A stretch of DNA of 64,000 nucleotides from Amycolatopsis thermoflava N1165 (lineage in GTDB: Bacteria; Actinomycetota; Actinomycetes; Mycobacteriales; Pseudonocardiaceae): positions 3,447,560-3,511,559 of the forward strand of contig NZ_KI421511.1 of assembly GCF_000473265.1 (NCBI RefSeq). The letters are read 5' to 3'. The translations under genes were made by a program, and so were the position numbers. The notes beneath the pieces are model-generated. The model did no database searches, was not told the DNA's origin, and saw only the letters and a program-made list of their open reading frames with translations. Below are positions 41,977-49,300 of the stretch, in pieces; the stretch's first letter is position 1, and every line of letters begins with the position of its first letter.

Positions 41977-43460
41977 CAGGCCACCCGCTCCTTCGCCTGC
42001 TTGGCGGTGCGGGCGAACCGCATGGCGTCGTCCGTCAGCGACCCGTGCCGCATCAGCATGACGTCGCGCGGGTAGTTCTGGAACAGCCGCCACGGCGCGG
42101 CCGGGCCCTGCTTGGGCAGCTTGTCGATGCTGCGCAGCACGTACCCGGACTTGAGGTCGATGAGCGGCTCGGTCGCGGTGACCGACGGCGGCGCCACCGG
42201 GGTGCAGGTGGTGTAGCCGTGCTCGTCGAGGTGGTTGAGCAGGCGGCACACGTACCCGGCGACGAGGTCGGCCTTCAGCGTCCACGAGGCGTTCGTGTAG
42301 CCGATGGTGAACGCGTAGTTCGGCACGCCGGAGAGCATCATGCCCTTGTACGCCAGGCGTTCGCCGATCTCCACCGGCTCGCCGTCGACCACCAGGTCCA
42401 GCCCGCCGAACGGCAGCAGGTTCAGGCCGGTGGCCGTGACGATGATGTCGGCCTCCAGCACCCGGCCGGAGGCCAGCCGGACGCCCTCCGCGGTGAACCG
42501 CTCGATGGTGTCGGTGACGATGTCGGCCTTGCCGCTGCGGACGGCCTTGAACAGGTCCCCGTCCGGCACGAAGCACACCCGCTGGTCCCACGGGTCGTAG
42601 CTGGGGTTGAAGTGCCGGTCCACCTCGAACCCGCGCGGCAGCTGCGCGGACGCCGCCTTGCGCAGGAACTTCCGCACGAACGCCGGGATGCGGCGGCTGA
42701 GCTGGAAAAACAGCATGGCGGACAGCACGTTCTTCCACCGCACGATCGGATAGGCCACCTTGGGCGGCAGCACGCCGCGCAGCTTGTCGGCGACCGGGTC
42801 GGTGCCCGGCAGCGACAGCACGTAACTGGGCGAGCGCTGCAGCATCGTCACGTGCGCCGCGTCGCCTGCCATCGCGGGCAGCAGCGTCACGGCCGTGGCG
42901 CCGCTGCCGATCACGACGACGCGCTTGCCGGTGTAGTCCAGGTCCTCCGGCCAGTGCTGCGGGTGCACGACGGTGCCGGCGAACTCGTCCTGACCGGGGA
43001 ACTCCGGCGCGTAGCCCTGGTCGTAGCGGTAGTACCCGGAGTTGACGAACAGGAAGTCGCAGGTGATTCGCACGCGTTCGCCGGTGTCGGTGCGCTCCGC
43101 CTCGACCGTCCACAGTGCCTGGGCCGAGGACCACTCCGCCCGCACCACGCGGTGGTGGAACCGGATCTTGCGGTCGATGCCGCGCTTGCGCGCGGTGGTC
43201 CGCACGTACTCGCGGATGGACGGGCCGTCCGCGATCGCTTTCGCGTCGGTCCACGGCTCGAACGAGTAGCCCAGGGTGAACATGTCCGAGTCGGAGCGGA
43301 CGCCCGGGTAGCGGAACAGGTCCCAGGTGCCGCCGATCGCGCCGCGCGACTCGAAGATCGCGTACGTGCGTCCGGGGCACTCGGCCTGCAGGTGGCTGGC
43401 GGCGCCGATCCCGGACAGCCCGGCACCGACGATCAGGACGTCGACGTGTTCCAGCGTCAT
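41976..43460 (-). CDS. Baeyer-Villiger flavin monooxygenase (EthA/MymA type)
   Basis: A 494-residue FAD/NADPH monooxygenase. The FAD loop GAGLSG (12-17), the Baeyer-Villiger fingerprint FAGTVVHPQHWP (160-171) and the NADP loop GSGATA (185-190) are all intact. GGGGAAGCG precedes the ATG. The gene is divergent from an EthR-like TetR gene and followed by SDR and hydrolase genes, an order like the mycobacterial mymA operon. The enzyme should insert oxygen beside a carbonyl, and EthA relatives also oxidise thioamides. Confidence 0.9.
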   Translation of the reverse strand: MTLEHVDVLIVGAGLSGIGAASHLQAECPGRTYAIFESRGAIGGTWDLFRYPGVRSDSDMFTLGYSFEPWTDAKAIADGPSIREYVRTTARKRGIDRKIRFHHRVVRAEWSSAQALWTVEAERTDTGERVRITCDFLFVNSGYYRYDQGYAPEFPGQDEFAGTVVHPQHWPEDLDYTGKRVVVIGSGATAVTLLPAMAGDAAHVTMLQRSPSYVLSLPGTDPVADKLRGVLPPKVAYPIVRWKNVLSAMLFFQLSRRIPAFVRKFLRKAASAQLPRGFEVDRHFNPSYDPWDQRVCFVPDGDLFKAVRSGKADIVTDTIERFTAEGVRLASGRVLEADIIVTATGLNLLPFGGLDLVVDGEPVEIGERLAYKGMMLSGVPNYAFTIGYTNASWTLKADLVAGYVCRLLNHLDEHGYTTCTPVAPPSVTATEPLIDLKSGYVLRSIDKLPKQGPAAPWRLFQNYPRDVMLMRHGSLTDDAMRFARTAKQAKERVA

Positions 43461-43496
43461 CGCTTCCCCGTTCCTCAGGCGTCTGCCACCGCAACG

Positions 43497-43567
43497 TACC
43501 AACGGTATGTCGATATGGTCAACACTCCGTCGAGATCGCCGACAAGGGGTTGGGCACCTGATACGGT
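43497..43567. promoter_or_regulatory. Divergent control region of the monooxygenase and its repressor
   Basis: The gap 43461-43573 contains TACC-AAC-GGTA (43497-43507), part of a repeated CGTTG-GTA-CGTTG on the minus strand, with TATGTCGATATGGTCAACA after it. The TetR gene has TACGGT (43562-43567) 6 bases before its ATG, suggesting a leaderless start. EthR binds repeated sites of comparable composition; a match is only suggestive. Confidence 0.4.
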
Positions 43568-43573
43568 GGCCAC

Positions 43574-44230
43574 ATGGCCACCGAACCCGCCGTCCGCAAC
43601 CGCCCGGCACGCGGCCGACGCGCGCCCCGGCCCAGCGGTGACGAGCGGGAGCTGGCGATCCTGGCCACCGCCGAGCGCCTGCTGGCGGACCGGCCGCTGA
43701 GCGACATCTCGATCGACGACCTCGCGCGCGGCGCGGGCATTTCCCGGCCCACGTTCTACTTCTACTTCCGCTCCAAGGACGCGGTGCTGCTCACGCTGCT
43801 GGACCGGGTCACCGAGGAGGCCGACCGGGCGTCGTCGGCGGTGTTCGACAACCCCGGCCCGACCCCCGCGGAGCGCTGGCGGCAGTGCCTGGACGCCATC
43901 TACACGACGTTCCGCGCCCACCGCTCCGTCGCGCTCGCCGCGGCGGAGGCCCGGCACACCAACGCCGAGGTGCGGGAGCTGTGGGCGGGGATGATGGGGA
44001 CCTGGGTCAGCCGCACCGCGGAGGCCATCGAGGCCGAGCGGGCGCGCGGCGCGGCCCCCGCGGGCCGGCCGGCGCGGGAGCTGGCGATCGCGCTGAACCT
44101 GATGAACGAACGTGTCCTGTACGCGACCTTCGCGGGCGACGACCCGGCCGTACTGGAGGCGAACGTGGTCGACGTGCTGCTGGACGTGTGGCTGACCACC
44201 ATCTACCGCACCACCGAACCGCCGGCCTGA
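43574..44230 (+). CDS. TetR-family repressor, EthR-like
   Basis: A 218-residue TetR regulator. After a basic N-terminal tail, residues 27-72 are the TetR helix-turn-helix (ATAERLLADRPLSDISIDDL and GISRPTFYFYFRSKDAVLL), the FYFYF pattern seen in EthR. The C-terminal ligand domain contains the WRQCLDAIYTTFRAHRSV segment. It is divergent from an EthA-like monooxygenase, the same arrangement as ethR-ethA, so it probably represses that operon until a ketone-like ligand binds. Confidence 0.87.
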   Translation: MATEPAVRNRPARGRRAPRPSGDERELAILATAERLLADRPLSDISIDDLARGAGISRPTFYFYFRSKDAVLLTLLDRVTEEADRASSAVFDNPGPTPAERWRQCLDAIYTTFRAHRSVALAAAEARHTNAEVRELWAGMMGTWVSRTAEAIEAERARGAAPAGRPARELAIALNLMNERVLYATFAGDDPAVLEANVVDVLLDVWLTTIYRTTEPPA

Positions 44231-44267
44231 CCCGTTTCGGCGGCCGGCGGCCGGGTAGCCCGGGCGC

Positions 44268-44411
44268 ATGGAACGCAAGCACGACGACGCCCGCGAGGAC
44301 CTGCCCGGCGCCGAGGACTCCTCCCCGGAGGAGCAGGAGGTGCTGCGGGGCGAGCAGGGCACGTCCTCGGGTGACGAGCACGACGATTTCGATCCGCAGC
44401 AGGGCCGGTAA
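44268..44411 (+). CDS. 47-residue acidic protein, unknown
   Basis: A very small hydrophilic protein (MERKHDDARED...FDPQQGR) rich in Asp, Glu, Ser and Gln, with no cysteine and no hydrophobic stretch, probably disordered. ATG at 44268, TAA at 44409-44411, 17 bp before the sigma-factor gene on the same strand. No good ribosome site is visible, so a leaderless start is possible. Similar tiny acidic proteins are common in actinomycetes. Not supported by any domain. Confidence 0.45.
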   Translation: MERKHDDAREDLPGAEDSSPEEQEVLRGEQGTSSGDEHDDFDPQQGR

Positions 44412-44428
44412 CTGGCATCCTGGGAGGC

Positions 44429-45307
44429 GTGGACCGCCTCGCCCGTTTCGAAGCCAACCGCCCGCGCCTGCTCGGCCTGGCCTACCGGCTGCTCGGCGAG
44501 GCGTCCGAGGCCGAGGACGTCGTGCAGGAGGCCTACCTTCGCTGGGACGCCAGCGACGGCGTCGAGGTGCCGGAGGCGTGGCTGACGAAGGTCGTCACGA
44601 ACCTCTGCCTGACCCGCCTCACCTCGGCGCGGGCGCGGCGCGAGCTCTACACCGGCCCGTGGCTGCCGGAGCCGGTGTTCACCGAGCACGGCGAGCTGGG
44701 CCCGCCGGAGACCGCCGAGCAGCGCGACTCGCTGTCGATGGGGCTGCTCTTCCTGCTGGAACGGCTGACCCCGCCGGAACGCGCGGCGTTCGTGCTGCGG
44801 GAGGCGTTCGGCCACAGCCACCGCGAGATCGGCGAGATCCTCGACCTCGACGAATCCCACGTCCGCCAGCTGTACCGCCGCGCGCGGCAGCACGTCGGCG
44901 ACGGGCGCAAACGCTTCACCGCGACGACCGAGCAGCGCCGCGCCATCGTGGAGCGGTTCCTCGACGCCACCGTCAAGGGCGATGTGGCCGCCCTGGAACG
45001 GATGTTCGCCGACGAGGTCGTGTCCTGGGCGGACGGGGGCGGCAAGGTCACCGCCGCCCGCCGCCCGATCCTCGGCCGCGACCGCGTCGCCCGGTACGTC
45101 GCCGGTCTGCACCGCGACCCACGCGCGGCCGACATCGAGCTCTCGGTGCGCTCGATCAACGGCTCGCCCGGCCTCGCGCTGCACCTGCACGGCGAGCTGT
45201 TCGGGATCGTGCTGCTCGAACCGGGCGCGGACGGCGTGCTCGCGCTGCACACGGTCGTCAACCCGGACAAGCTCGCCTACGCCGCGGCCCAGAAGTGGTC
45301 AGCGTGA
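44429..45307 (+). CDS. sigJ: ECF41-type sigma factor (SigJ-like)
   Basis: A 292-residue ECF sigma factor with regions 2 and 4 followed by a fused SnoaL-like domain from about residue 170. Three ECF41 hallmarks are present: WLPEP in the linker (78-82), DGGGK (202-206) and NPDKL (278-282). In this group the C-terminal domain replaces an anti-sigma factor and tunes activity. The GTG start has GGAGG only a base or so upstream, so it may be leaderless. The usual partner (a carboxymuconolactone decarboxylase or oxidoreductase) is not next door; its 3' end overlaps a convergent DinB-fold gene by 9 bp. Confidence 0.85.
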   Translation: MDRLARFEANRPRLLGLAYRLLGEASEAEDVVQEAYLRWDASDGVEVPEAWLTKVVTNLCLTRLTSARARRELYTGPWLPEPVFTEHGELGPPETAEQRDSLSMGLLFLLERLTPPERAAFVLREAFGHSHREIGEILDLDESHVRQLYRRARQHVGDGRKRFTATTEQRRAIVERFLDATVKGDVAALERMFADEVVSWADGGGKVTAARRPILGRDRVARYVAGLHRDPRAADIELSVRSINGSPGLALHLHGELFGIVLLEPGADGVLALHTVVNPDKLAYAAAQKWSA

Positions 45308-45943
45308 GTAGACGTTGACGTCGCCACCGAGGCCGAGCGCGGCCGGGTCGCGCCTGCCGGAGGCCGTGAGCACGAACTCCAGCGCGTCGGCCTCGACGGT
45401 GTCTCCCCCGCTGCCGATGTCGACCGGGCCGAAGCCGCGCAGTTCCAGGCGCGCGGGTCCCCAGCCCTTCTGGCGCAGGGATTCCGCGACCCAGTGCACG
45501 GCGGCGGTCAGCCCGCTGCCCCGTTCGGGCTCGCGGCCGAGCGCGGCGCGGATGTCGTCGCCGTGGACGTAGGCGTCGTACCACAGGGTCAGGACACCGT
45601 TGCCGACCGTCCGGCCCCGCACGCCGCTCGGCTTCGCCCACCGCTGATCGTCGAGTGTGGACAGTGCGGCCCGGAGTTTCGCGTTGGCTTCGCGGAGCAT
45701 CGCGGCCAGTTCGGCGGGCTCGTGGTGCGCGAGGGCGACGGCCTGCTCGTCGGGGGTGCGTGTGCCGATGGTGCCCGCCGCGGTGTCCACGGCGTTGCCG
45801 ACCACGTGCGCGGCGACGTCCCGCACCCGCCACTTCGTGCAGCGGGTGGGCGTGTCCCAGCCGTCGGTCACCGACTCGACGAGTTCGGCGAACCGGTCGT
45901 ACTGGCCGGTGGCGCCCTCGACGACCTGCCGCCGCGTCAGCAC
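45299..45943 (-). CDS. DinB-fold maleylpyruvate isomerase-family protein
   Basis: A 214-residue protein of the mycothiol-dependent maleylpyruvate isomerase/DinB superfamily: TKWRVRDVAAHVVGNAVDTA with the first His, and WYDAYVHGDDIRAAL with the second, the typical metal-binding positions. GTG at 45943 lies just upstream of the SGNH gene stop, so the two overlap by 7 bp. Family members act with mycothiol or as uncharacterised thiol-dependent enzymes. A specific reaction cannot be given. Confidence 0.75.
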   Translation of the reverse strand: MLTRRQVVEGATGQYDRFAELVESVTDGWDTPTRCTKWRVRDVAAHVVGNAVDTAAGTIGTRTPDEQAVALAHHEPAELAAMLREANAKLRAALSTLDDQRWAKPSGVRGRTVGNGVLTLWYDAYVHGDDIRAALGREPERGSGLTAAVHWVAESLRQKGWGPARLELRGFGPVDIGSGGDTVEADALEFVLTASGRRDPAALGLGGDVNVYSR

Positions 45944-46575
45944 GACAGCTCCGCGGCGAGCCTGCGGACGGTTTCGGTGACGACGATCGCGTGGCCGCGG
46001 GCGTTGACGTGCAACCGGTCGGCGCTGTAGATCCCCGCGTCCGCGGAGGCCGGGTGGTCGCCGAGGTCGATGTACCAGGCGCCGTGGCGGTCGGCGACGC
46101 GGCGGGTGAGCCGCGCGAGCCGGCCCAGCCGCACGCGGAGCCCGTCGCGCCGGTCGTCGTCGGCGAGCGGCGACCGCGAGATGTCGAACAGGCCCATGAC
46201 CACCACGGCGGCGCCGGCCGCGCGCAGGGCGGAGACGATCTCGGAAAGCGTTTCCTCGACCGCGACGGGGTCGAACGAGCGGCGCAGCATGTCGTTGCCA
46301 CCGGCCGCGACCACGGCCAGGTCCGGCCGGAAGTCCAGGGCCGCGGCGAGCTGGGTGTCCCGGACCTGGGCGGCACGCAGGTCGCGCACGCCGAGGTTGG
46401 CGTAGGCCAGGCCGGGCTGCTGTTCGCGCAGCAGGTCGGCGAGCCGGTCGGCCCACGGCGGCGGCGGGTAGCCGTCGACCGGGTCGCCCAGCCCCTCGGC
46501 GACGCTGTCGCCCAGCACGGCGAGCCGCCGCCAGGGCGCGCCGCGCAGTGATCCGGTGAGCACGTCGGTCGTCAT
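45937..46575 (-). CDS. SGNH/GDSL-family hydrolase
   Basis: A 212-residue esterase-fold protein. VLGDSVAEGLGDP is the block I nucleophile Ser, YANLGVRDL block II Gly, AAGGNDML block III Asn, and the C-terminal SADRLHVNARGHAIV block V Asp and His. No signal peptide is seen. I choose ATG 46575 (GGGGG 5 bp upstream) rather than TTG 46593. A good promoter, TTGACT-18-TAAAGT, lies upstream. Substrate unknown; lipid or acetylated-sugar ester is typical. Confidence 0.85.
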   Translation of the reverse strand: MTTDVLTGSLRGAPWRRLAVLGDSVAEGLGDPVDGYPPPPWADRLADLLREQQPGLAYANLGVRDLRAAQVRDTQLAAALDFRPDLAVVAAGGNDMLRRSFDPVAVEETLSEIVSALRAAGAAVVVMGLFDISRSPLADDDRRDGLRVRLGRLARLTRRVADRHGAWYIDLGDHPASADAGIYSADRLHVNARGHAIVVTETVRRLAAELSC

Positions 46576-46610
46576 GGTCGCCCCCGTCGTCAAACTTTGT
46601 GGACGACCGT

Positions 46611-46640
46611 ACTTTAAGTTCGAGCGCGAGATCGAGTCAA
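46611..46640 (-). promoter_or_regulatory. Sigma-70-like promoter of the SGNH-hydrolase gene
   Basis: On the minus strand TTGACT (46640-46635) and TAAAGT (46616-46611) are separated by 18 bp, 35 bp before the ATG. This AT-rich patch stands out from its surroundings. Confidence 0.55.
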
Positions 46641-46680
46641 GGAGGTATTCGCATGGGTTTTGCGGCGGACGGGTGTCCGG

Positions 46681-46974
46681 TCAGTTGCGGCGCTGGCTGG
46701 GGATCGATCCCGCCCCGGCGCGCCGGGCCGCGACGACCAGACAGCGCTCGCACGGCATGCCCACCGGGCGGTCCAGCAGGTCCAGCTCGCCGCGGCGGCC
46801 TTCGAAGCCGCAGTAGGCGACCAGCACACCGGGCCGCTCGGCCGGCAACGGGAAGACATGGGCCACGCGCTGGGTCTCGCCCACGGTGCCGGACCGTGGC
46901 CGGGCGAGGACGAACGTCCCGTTCAGCCCTCCTGGCTCGTCGCGCACCTCGGGCACCCTCACCCATCCACTCAC
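46681..46974 (-). CDS. 97-residue protein with CxxC motif, unknown
   Basis: A small protein starting at GTG 46974 with GGAGAGGAGG 7 bp upstream, a very good ribosome site. It begins VSGWVRVPEVRDEPGG and has VAYCGFEG and VGMPCERC in the second half (three cysteines, one CxxC pair), followed by a basic tail. The cysteines may bind zinc. I do not recognise the family. It lies between the SGNH hydrolase and the LLM oxidoreductase genes on the same strand. An opposite-strand ATG with a perfect ribosome site overlaps its 3' region (see findings). Confidence 0.6.
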   Translation of the reverse strand: MSGWVRVPEVRDEPGGLNGTFVLARPRSGTVGETQRVAHVFPLPAERPGVLVAYCGFEGRRGELDLLDRPVGMPCERCLVVAARRAGAGSIPSQRRN

Positions 46975-47073
46975 GGTGAGCCTCCTCTCCGGTGCACCCC
47001 GGTGGGTCCACTTCGGATACTCGTGCCGGTGGTTCCCTGGTGCGGGCACACGGCAAACGCCGTGGCGGGGTTT

Positions 47074-47934
47074 TCACCCGACAGTGCCGTGTTCGTCCAC
47101 AGTGGGCAGCCGCGCGGCGAGCAGCCCGATCTGCTCCGGTTCGGCCGTGCAGGGCAGCAGCACGAGGTCGTCGGCGCCGGCCTCGGCGAGGCGGGTGATC
47201 TCCTTGTGCAGGTGGCCGCGGTCGGTGAGGACGTCCGGCCGCACCTGGTCGGCATAGGCGGGCCCGTAGTAGTGGGCGATGTAGTCGTCCGCGCGGCGCT
47301 CGGCGTCCGGCCCGAAGCAGAAGTACCGCTCGACGACGATCCGCGCCCGCGGCGAGATCGCGCGGACGGCCGCCACGCCTTGGTGGAGGACCGGCAGGCC
47401 GAAGGAGGGCGCCACCCAGCCGTCCGACAACCTGGCGGCGCGGGCGAAGCCGGCCGGGGTGAGCCCGGCCAGCAGGAGGCCTGGACGCCCGTCCGGCAAT
47501 GCTGGGACCGGTCCGGAGGCGCCGTGCGTCTCGCCGCGCCAGACCGCGCGCATGGTCGCGAGGGTGTCCTCGAACGCGGCACCGCGGCCGGTCATCGGGA
47601 CTTCGCTGGCCGCGTAGTCCTCCGGCCAGCCGCCCATCCCGAGCCCGACGGTGAGCCGGCCGCCGGAAAGCCGTTCCAGGGAGCCGATCTGCTTGGCGAG
47701 GAGCACGGGGTTGCGGCGGTAGCCGGCGTTGAGCACGGTGGTCATCAGCTCGATCCGGGTGGTGCGCGCGGCCGCGGCCGCCAGCGCGACGAGCGGATCG
47801 AGGTTGTCGTAGACGAGCCGGTCGATCACGCCCAGCGAGGCGAACCCGAGGCGTTCGCACTCCGCGGCCCAGTCCCCGATCGAGGTGAAGTCCGCCCCAG
47901 GCACAGCGGCGGGAAGTCCGATTCCGATACGCAT
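47074..47934 (-). CDS. LLM-class F420-type oxidoreductase
   Basis: A 286-residue luciferase-like TIM-barrel protein: MRIGIGLPAAVPGADF, VALAAAAARTTRIELMTTVL, LAKQIGSLERLSGGRLTVGLGMGGW and the usual C-terminal VDEHGTVG. These features fit coenzyme F420- (or FMN-) dependent oxidoreductases, abundant in Pseudonocardiaceae. No ribosome site; TACCGT lies 7 bases before the ATG, so the start is probably leaderless. Substrate cannot be predicted. Confidence 0.85.
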   Translation of the reverse strand: MRIGIGLPAAVPGADFTSIGDWAAECERLGFASLGVIDRLVYDNLDPLVALAAAAARTTRIELMTTVLNAGYRRNPVLLAKQIGSLERLSGGRLTVGLGMGGWPEDYAASEVPMTGRGAAFEDTLATMRAVWRGETHGASGPVPALPDGRPGLLLAGLTPAGFARAARLSDGWVAPSFGLPVLHQGVAAVRAISPRARIVVERYFCFGPDAERRADDYIAHYYGPAYADQVRPDVLTDRGHLHKEITRLAEAGADDLVLLPCTAEPEQIGLLAARLPTVDEHGTVG

Positions 47935-48172
47935 GCGGTGGACGGTAAGGTCCGCCCGGGGCGGCGGTCTTGAACGGAACGGACACTCCCCCTCAGGCGC
48001 GGCGCGCCAGGTCCGCCCACTCGTCGGCGTCAAACGAAACGCACACCCGCATCACCGGCCCCGCATCCGACGGCGCCGAACCCCCTGCGCCCGCCATCAC
48101 AACCACCCTCCAAGCACTCCGACCCAGCTGCCACGCCCGCCCGCGCCGTCCCGACCAAACGCCCACCCGCCG

Positions 48173-48745
48173 TCAAACCCGCGCCGCGTCGAGCATCGGC
48201 CCCAACTCGGCCACCACCGCATCCAACGGCGCCACATCCTCCTGCGCCCGCGCCATCACGATCGCCCCTTCGAGCGCGCTGATCATCACCATCGCGAGCG
48301 ACCGGCAGCGCGCCTCCGGCACGCCCATCTCGCGCAGGCTGTCCGCCACCGGCCGCAGCCACGTCTCGAACCCCGCACACACGGCCTGCCGCAGGTTCTC
48401 GTTGCCCGCCACCACATCCGCCGTCGCCGCGACGAGCGGGCAGCCCGCCGCGAAGCCCTCCTCGCGGAACTGGTCCCGCCACTGCGCCACCATCCCGGCG
48501 AACAACCCGGCCGGAGTCGGCGCGGCCTCGGCGTACCGCTTGACCCGCCGCGCCGCGAAGTCGCCGGACCACGCCAGCGCCTCGCGCACCAGCTGGTCCT
48601 TGCCGCCCGGGAAGTAGTGCTGCAGGGATCCCCGCGGCGCCGACGCGTGCTCCACCACCTCGCGCATCCCGGTGCCGCTCACCCCCTGCGTCCGGATCAG
48701 CTGCGCTGCGCTGTAGACCATCCGCTCCCGCGGCCCGCGCGTCAC
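48173..48745 (-). CDS. TetR-family regulator (YxaF/LmrA type)
   Basis: A 190-residue regulator. Helix-turn-helix region: RMVYSAAQLIRTQGVSGTGM then APRGSLQHYFPGGKDQLV, the GSLYHHF-type signature (here SLQHYFPGGKDQL) of the LmrA/YxaF subgroup. The C-domain has AAGCPLVAATADVV. GTG overlaps the GNAT stop (GTGA), so it is the second gene of a two-gene unit. A palindrome across the GNAT start is the probable operator. Confidence 0.85.
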   Translation of the reverse strand: MTRGPRERMVYSAAQLIRTQGVSGTGMREVVEHASAPRGSLQHYFPGGKDQLVREALAWSGDFAARRVKRYAEAAPTPAGLFAGMVAQWRDQFREEGFAAGCPLVAATADVVAGNENLRQAVCAGFETWLRPVADSLREMGVPEARCRSLAMVMISALEGAIVMARAQEDVAPLDAVVAELGPMLDAARV

Positions 48746-49239
48746 CTTGCCACCTCCCACACCGGTCCCGGCATCGTCAACTCGTAGTGGTACTCGCCGC
48801 GATCGGCCCCGCCGAGCAGCCGGAAACCCTGACCCCGCAACAAAGCCTTCGCCGCCACATTGTCCGCGTGCGTCACCGCCCGCACGGTCCACCCCTCCCA
48901 CCGGCCCGAAGTCCGCAACCACGAAGCCATCGCCGTCGCGATCCCCTGCCGCTGCCACGGGTCGGCGACCACGATGCCGAGTTCCGCGACCCGCGCCTCG
49001 TCCGCCACCAGGTTCAGCAGCCCGGCAGGCGACCGCCCGCTGAACGCGACCAGCGCCACCCCGTGCGGCGGCCCGGCGAGGAGGTAGCGCCGGTAGCGGA
49101 CGAGGACGTCCCGCGGATCCGGCTGCCCCGGCATCAGGAAGCGGTTCCGGAGAGTCACCGCGGAGCAGGCCAGGACGAGTTCGGCGACCTCCGCCGAGGA
49201 CGTGCCGTCCAGCTCGGTCACCGTCATGACAGCTGTCAT
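48742..49239 (-). CDS. GNAT-family N-acetyltransferase
   Basis: A 165-residue acetyltransferase. ELGIVVADPWQRQGIATAMA is the acetyl-CoA loop (Q/RxxGxG/A), followed by VTHADNVAAKALLRGQGF, the beta6 region. Start ATG 49239 or 49227; both lie within a palindrome. It is transcribed with the TetR gene and divergent from the PAP2-kinase gene. Substrate unknown; an antibiotic or amine target is possible. Confidence 0.85.
   Translation of the reverse strand: MTAVMTVTELDGTSSAEVAELVLACSAVTLRNRFLMPGQPDPRDVLVRYRRYLLAGPPHGVALVAFSGRSPAGLLNLVADEARVAELGIVVADPWQRQGIATAMASWLRTSGRWEGWTVRAVTHADNVAAKALLRGQGFRLLGGADRGEYHYELTMPGPVWEVAR
49226..49239. promoter_or_regulatory. Perfect 14-bp palindrome over the GNAT start
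   Basis: ATGACAGCTGTCAT is its own reverse complement and contains both candidate start codons of the acetyltransferase gene. It fits a TetR operator for autoregulation. Its core GACAGCTGTC also occurs in the metQ leader hairpin (36041-36050). Confidence 0.5.
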
Positions 49240-49288
49240 AGAACCGGTGTACTCCTCGGTGTGCCCGGAAGCAAGCGCGGAGCGCGCC

Positions 49289-49294
49289 TAGACT
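49289..49294 (+). promoter_or_regulatory. Leaderless -10 element of the PAP2-kinase gene
   Basis: TAGACT lies 6 bases before the ATG (49301), with no ribosome site between, as in other leaderless genes of the window. Confidence 0.5.
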
Positions 49295-49300
49295 GCCGGC

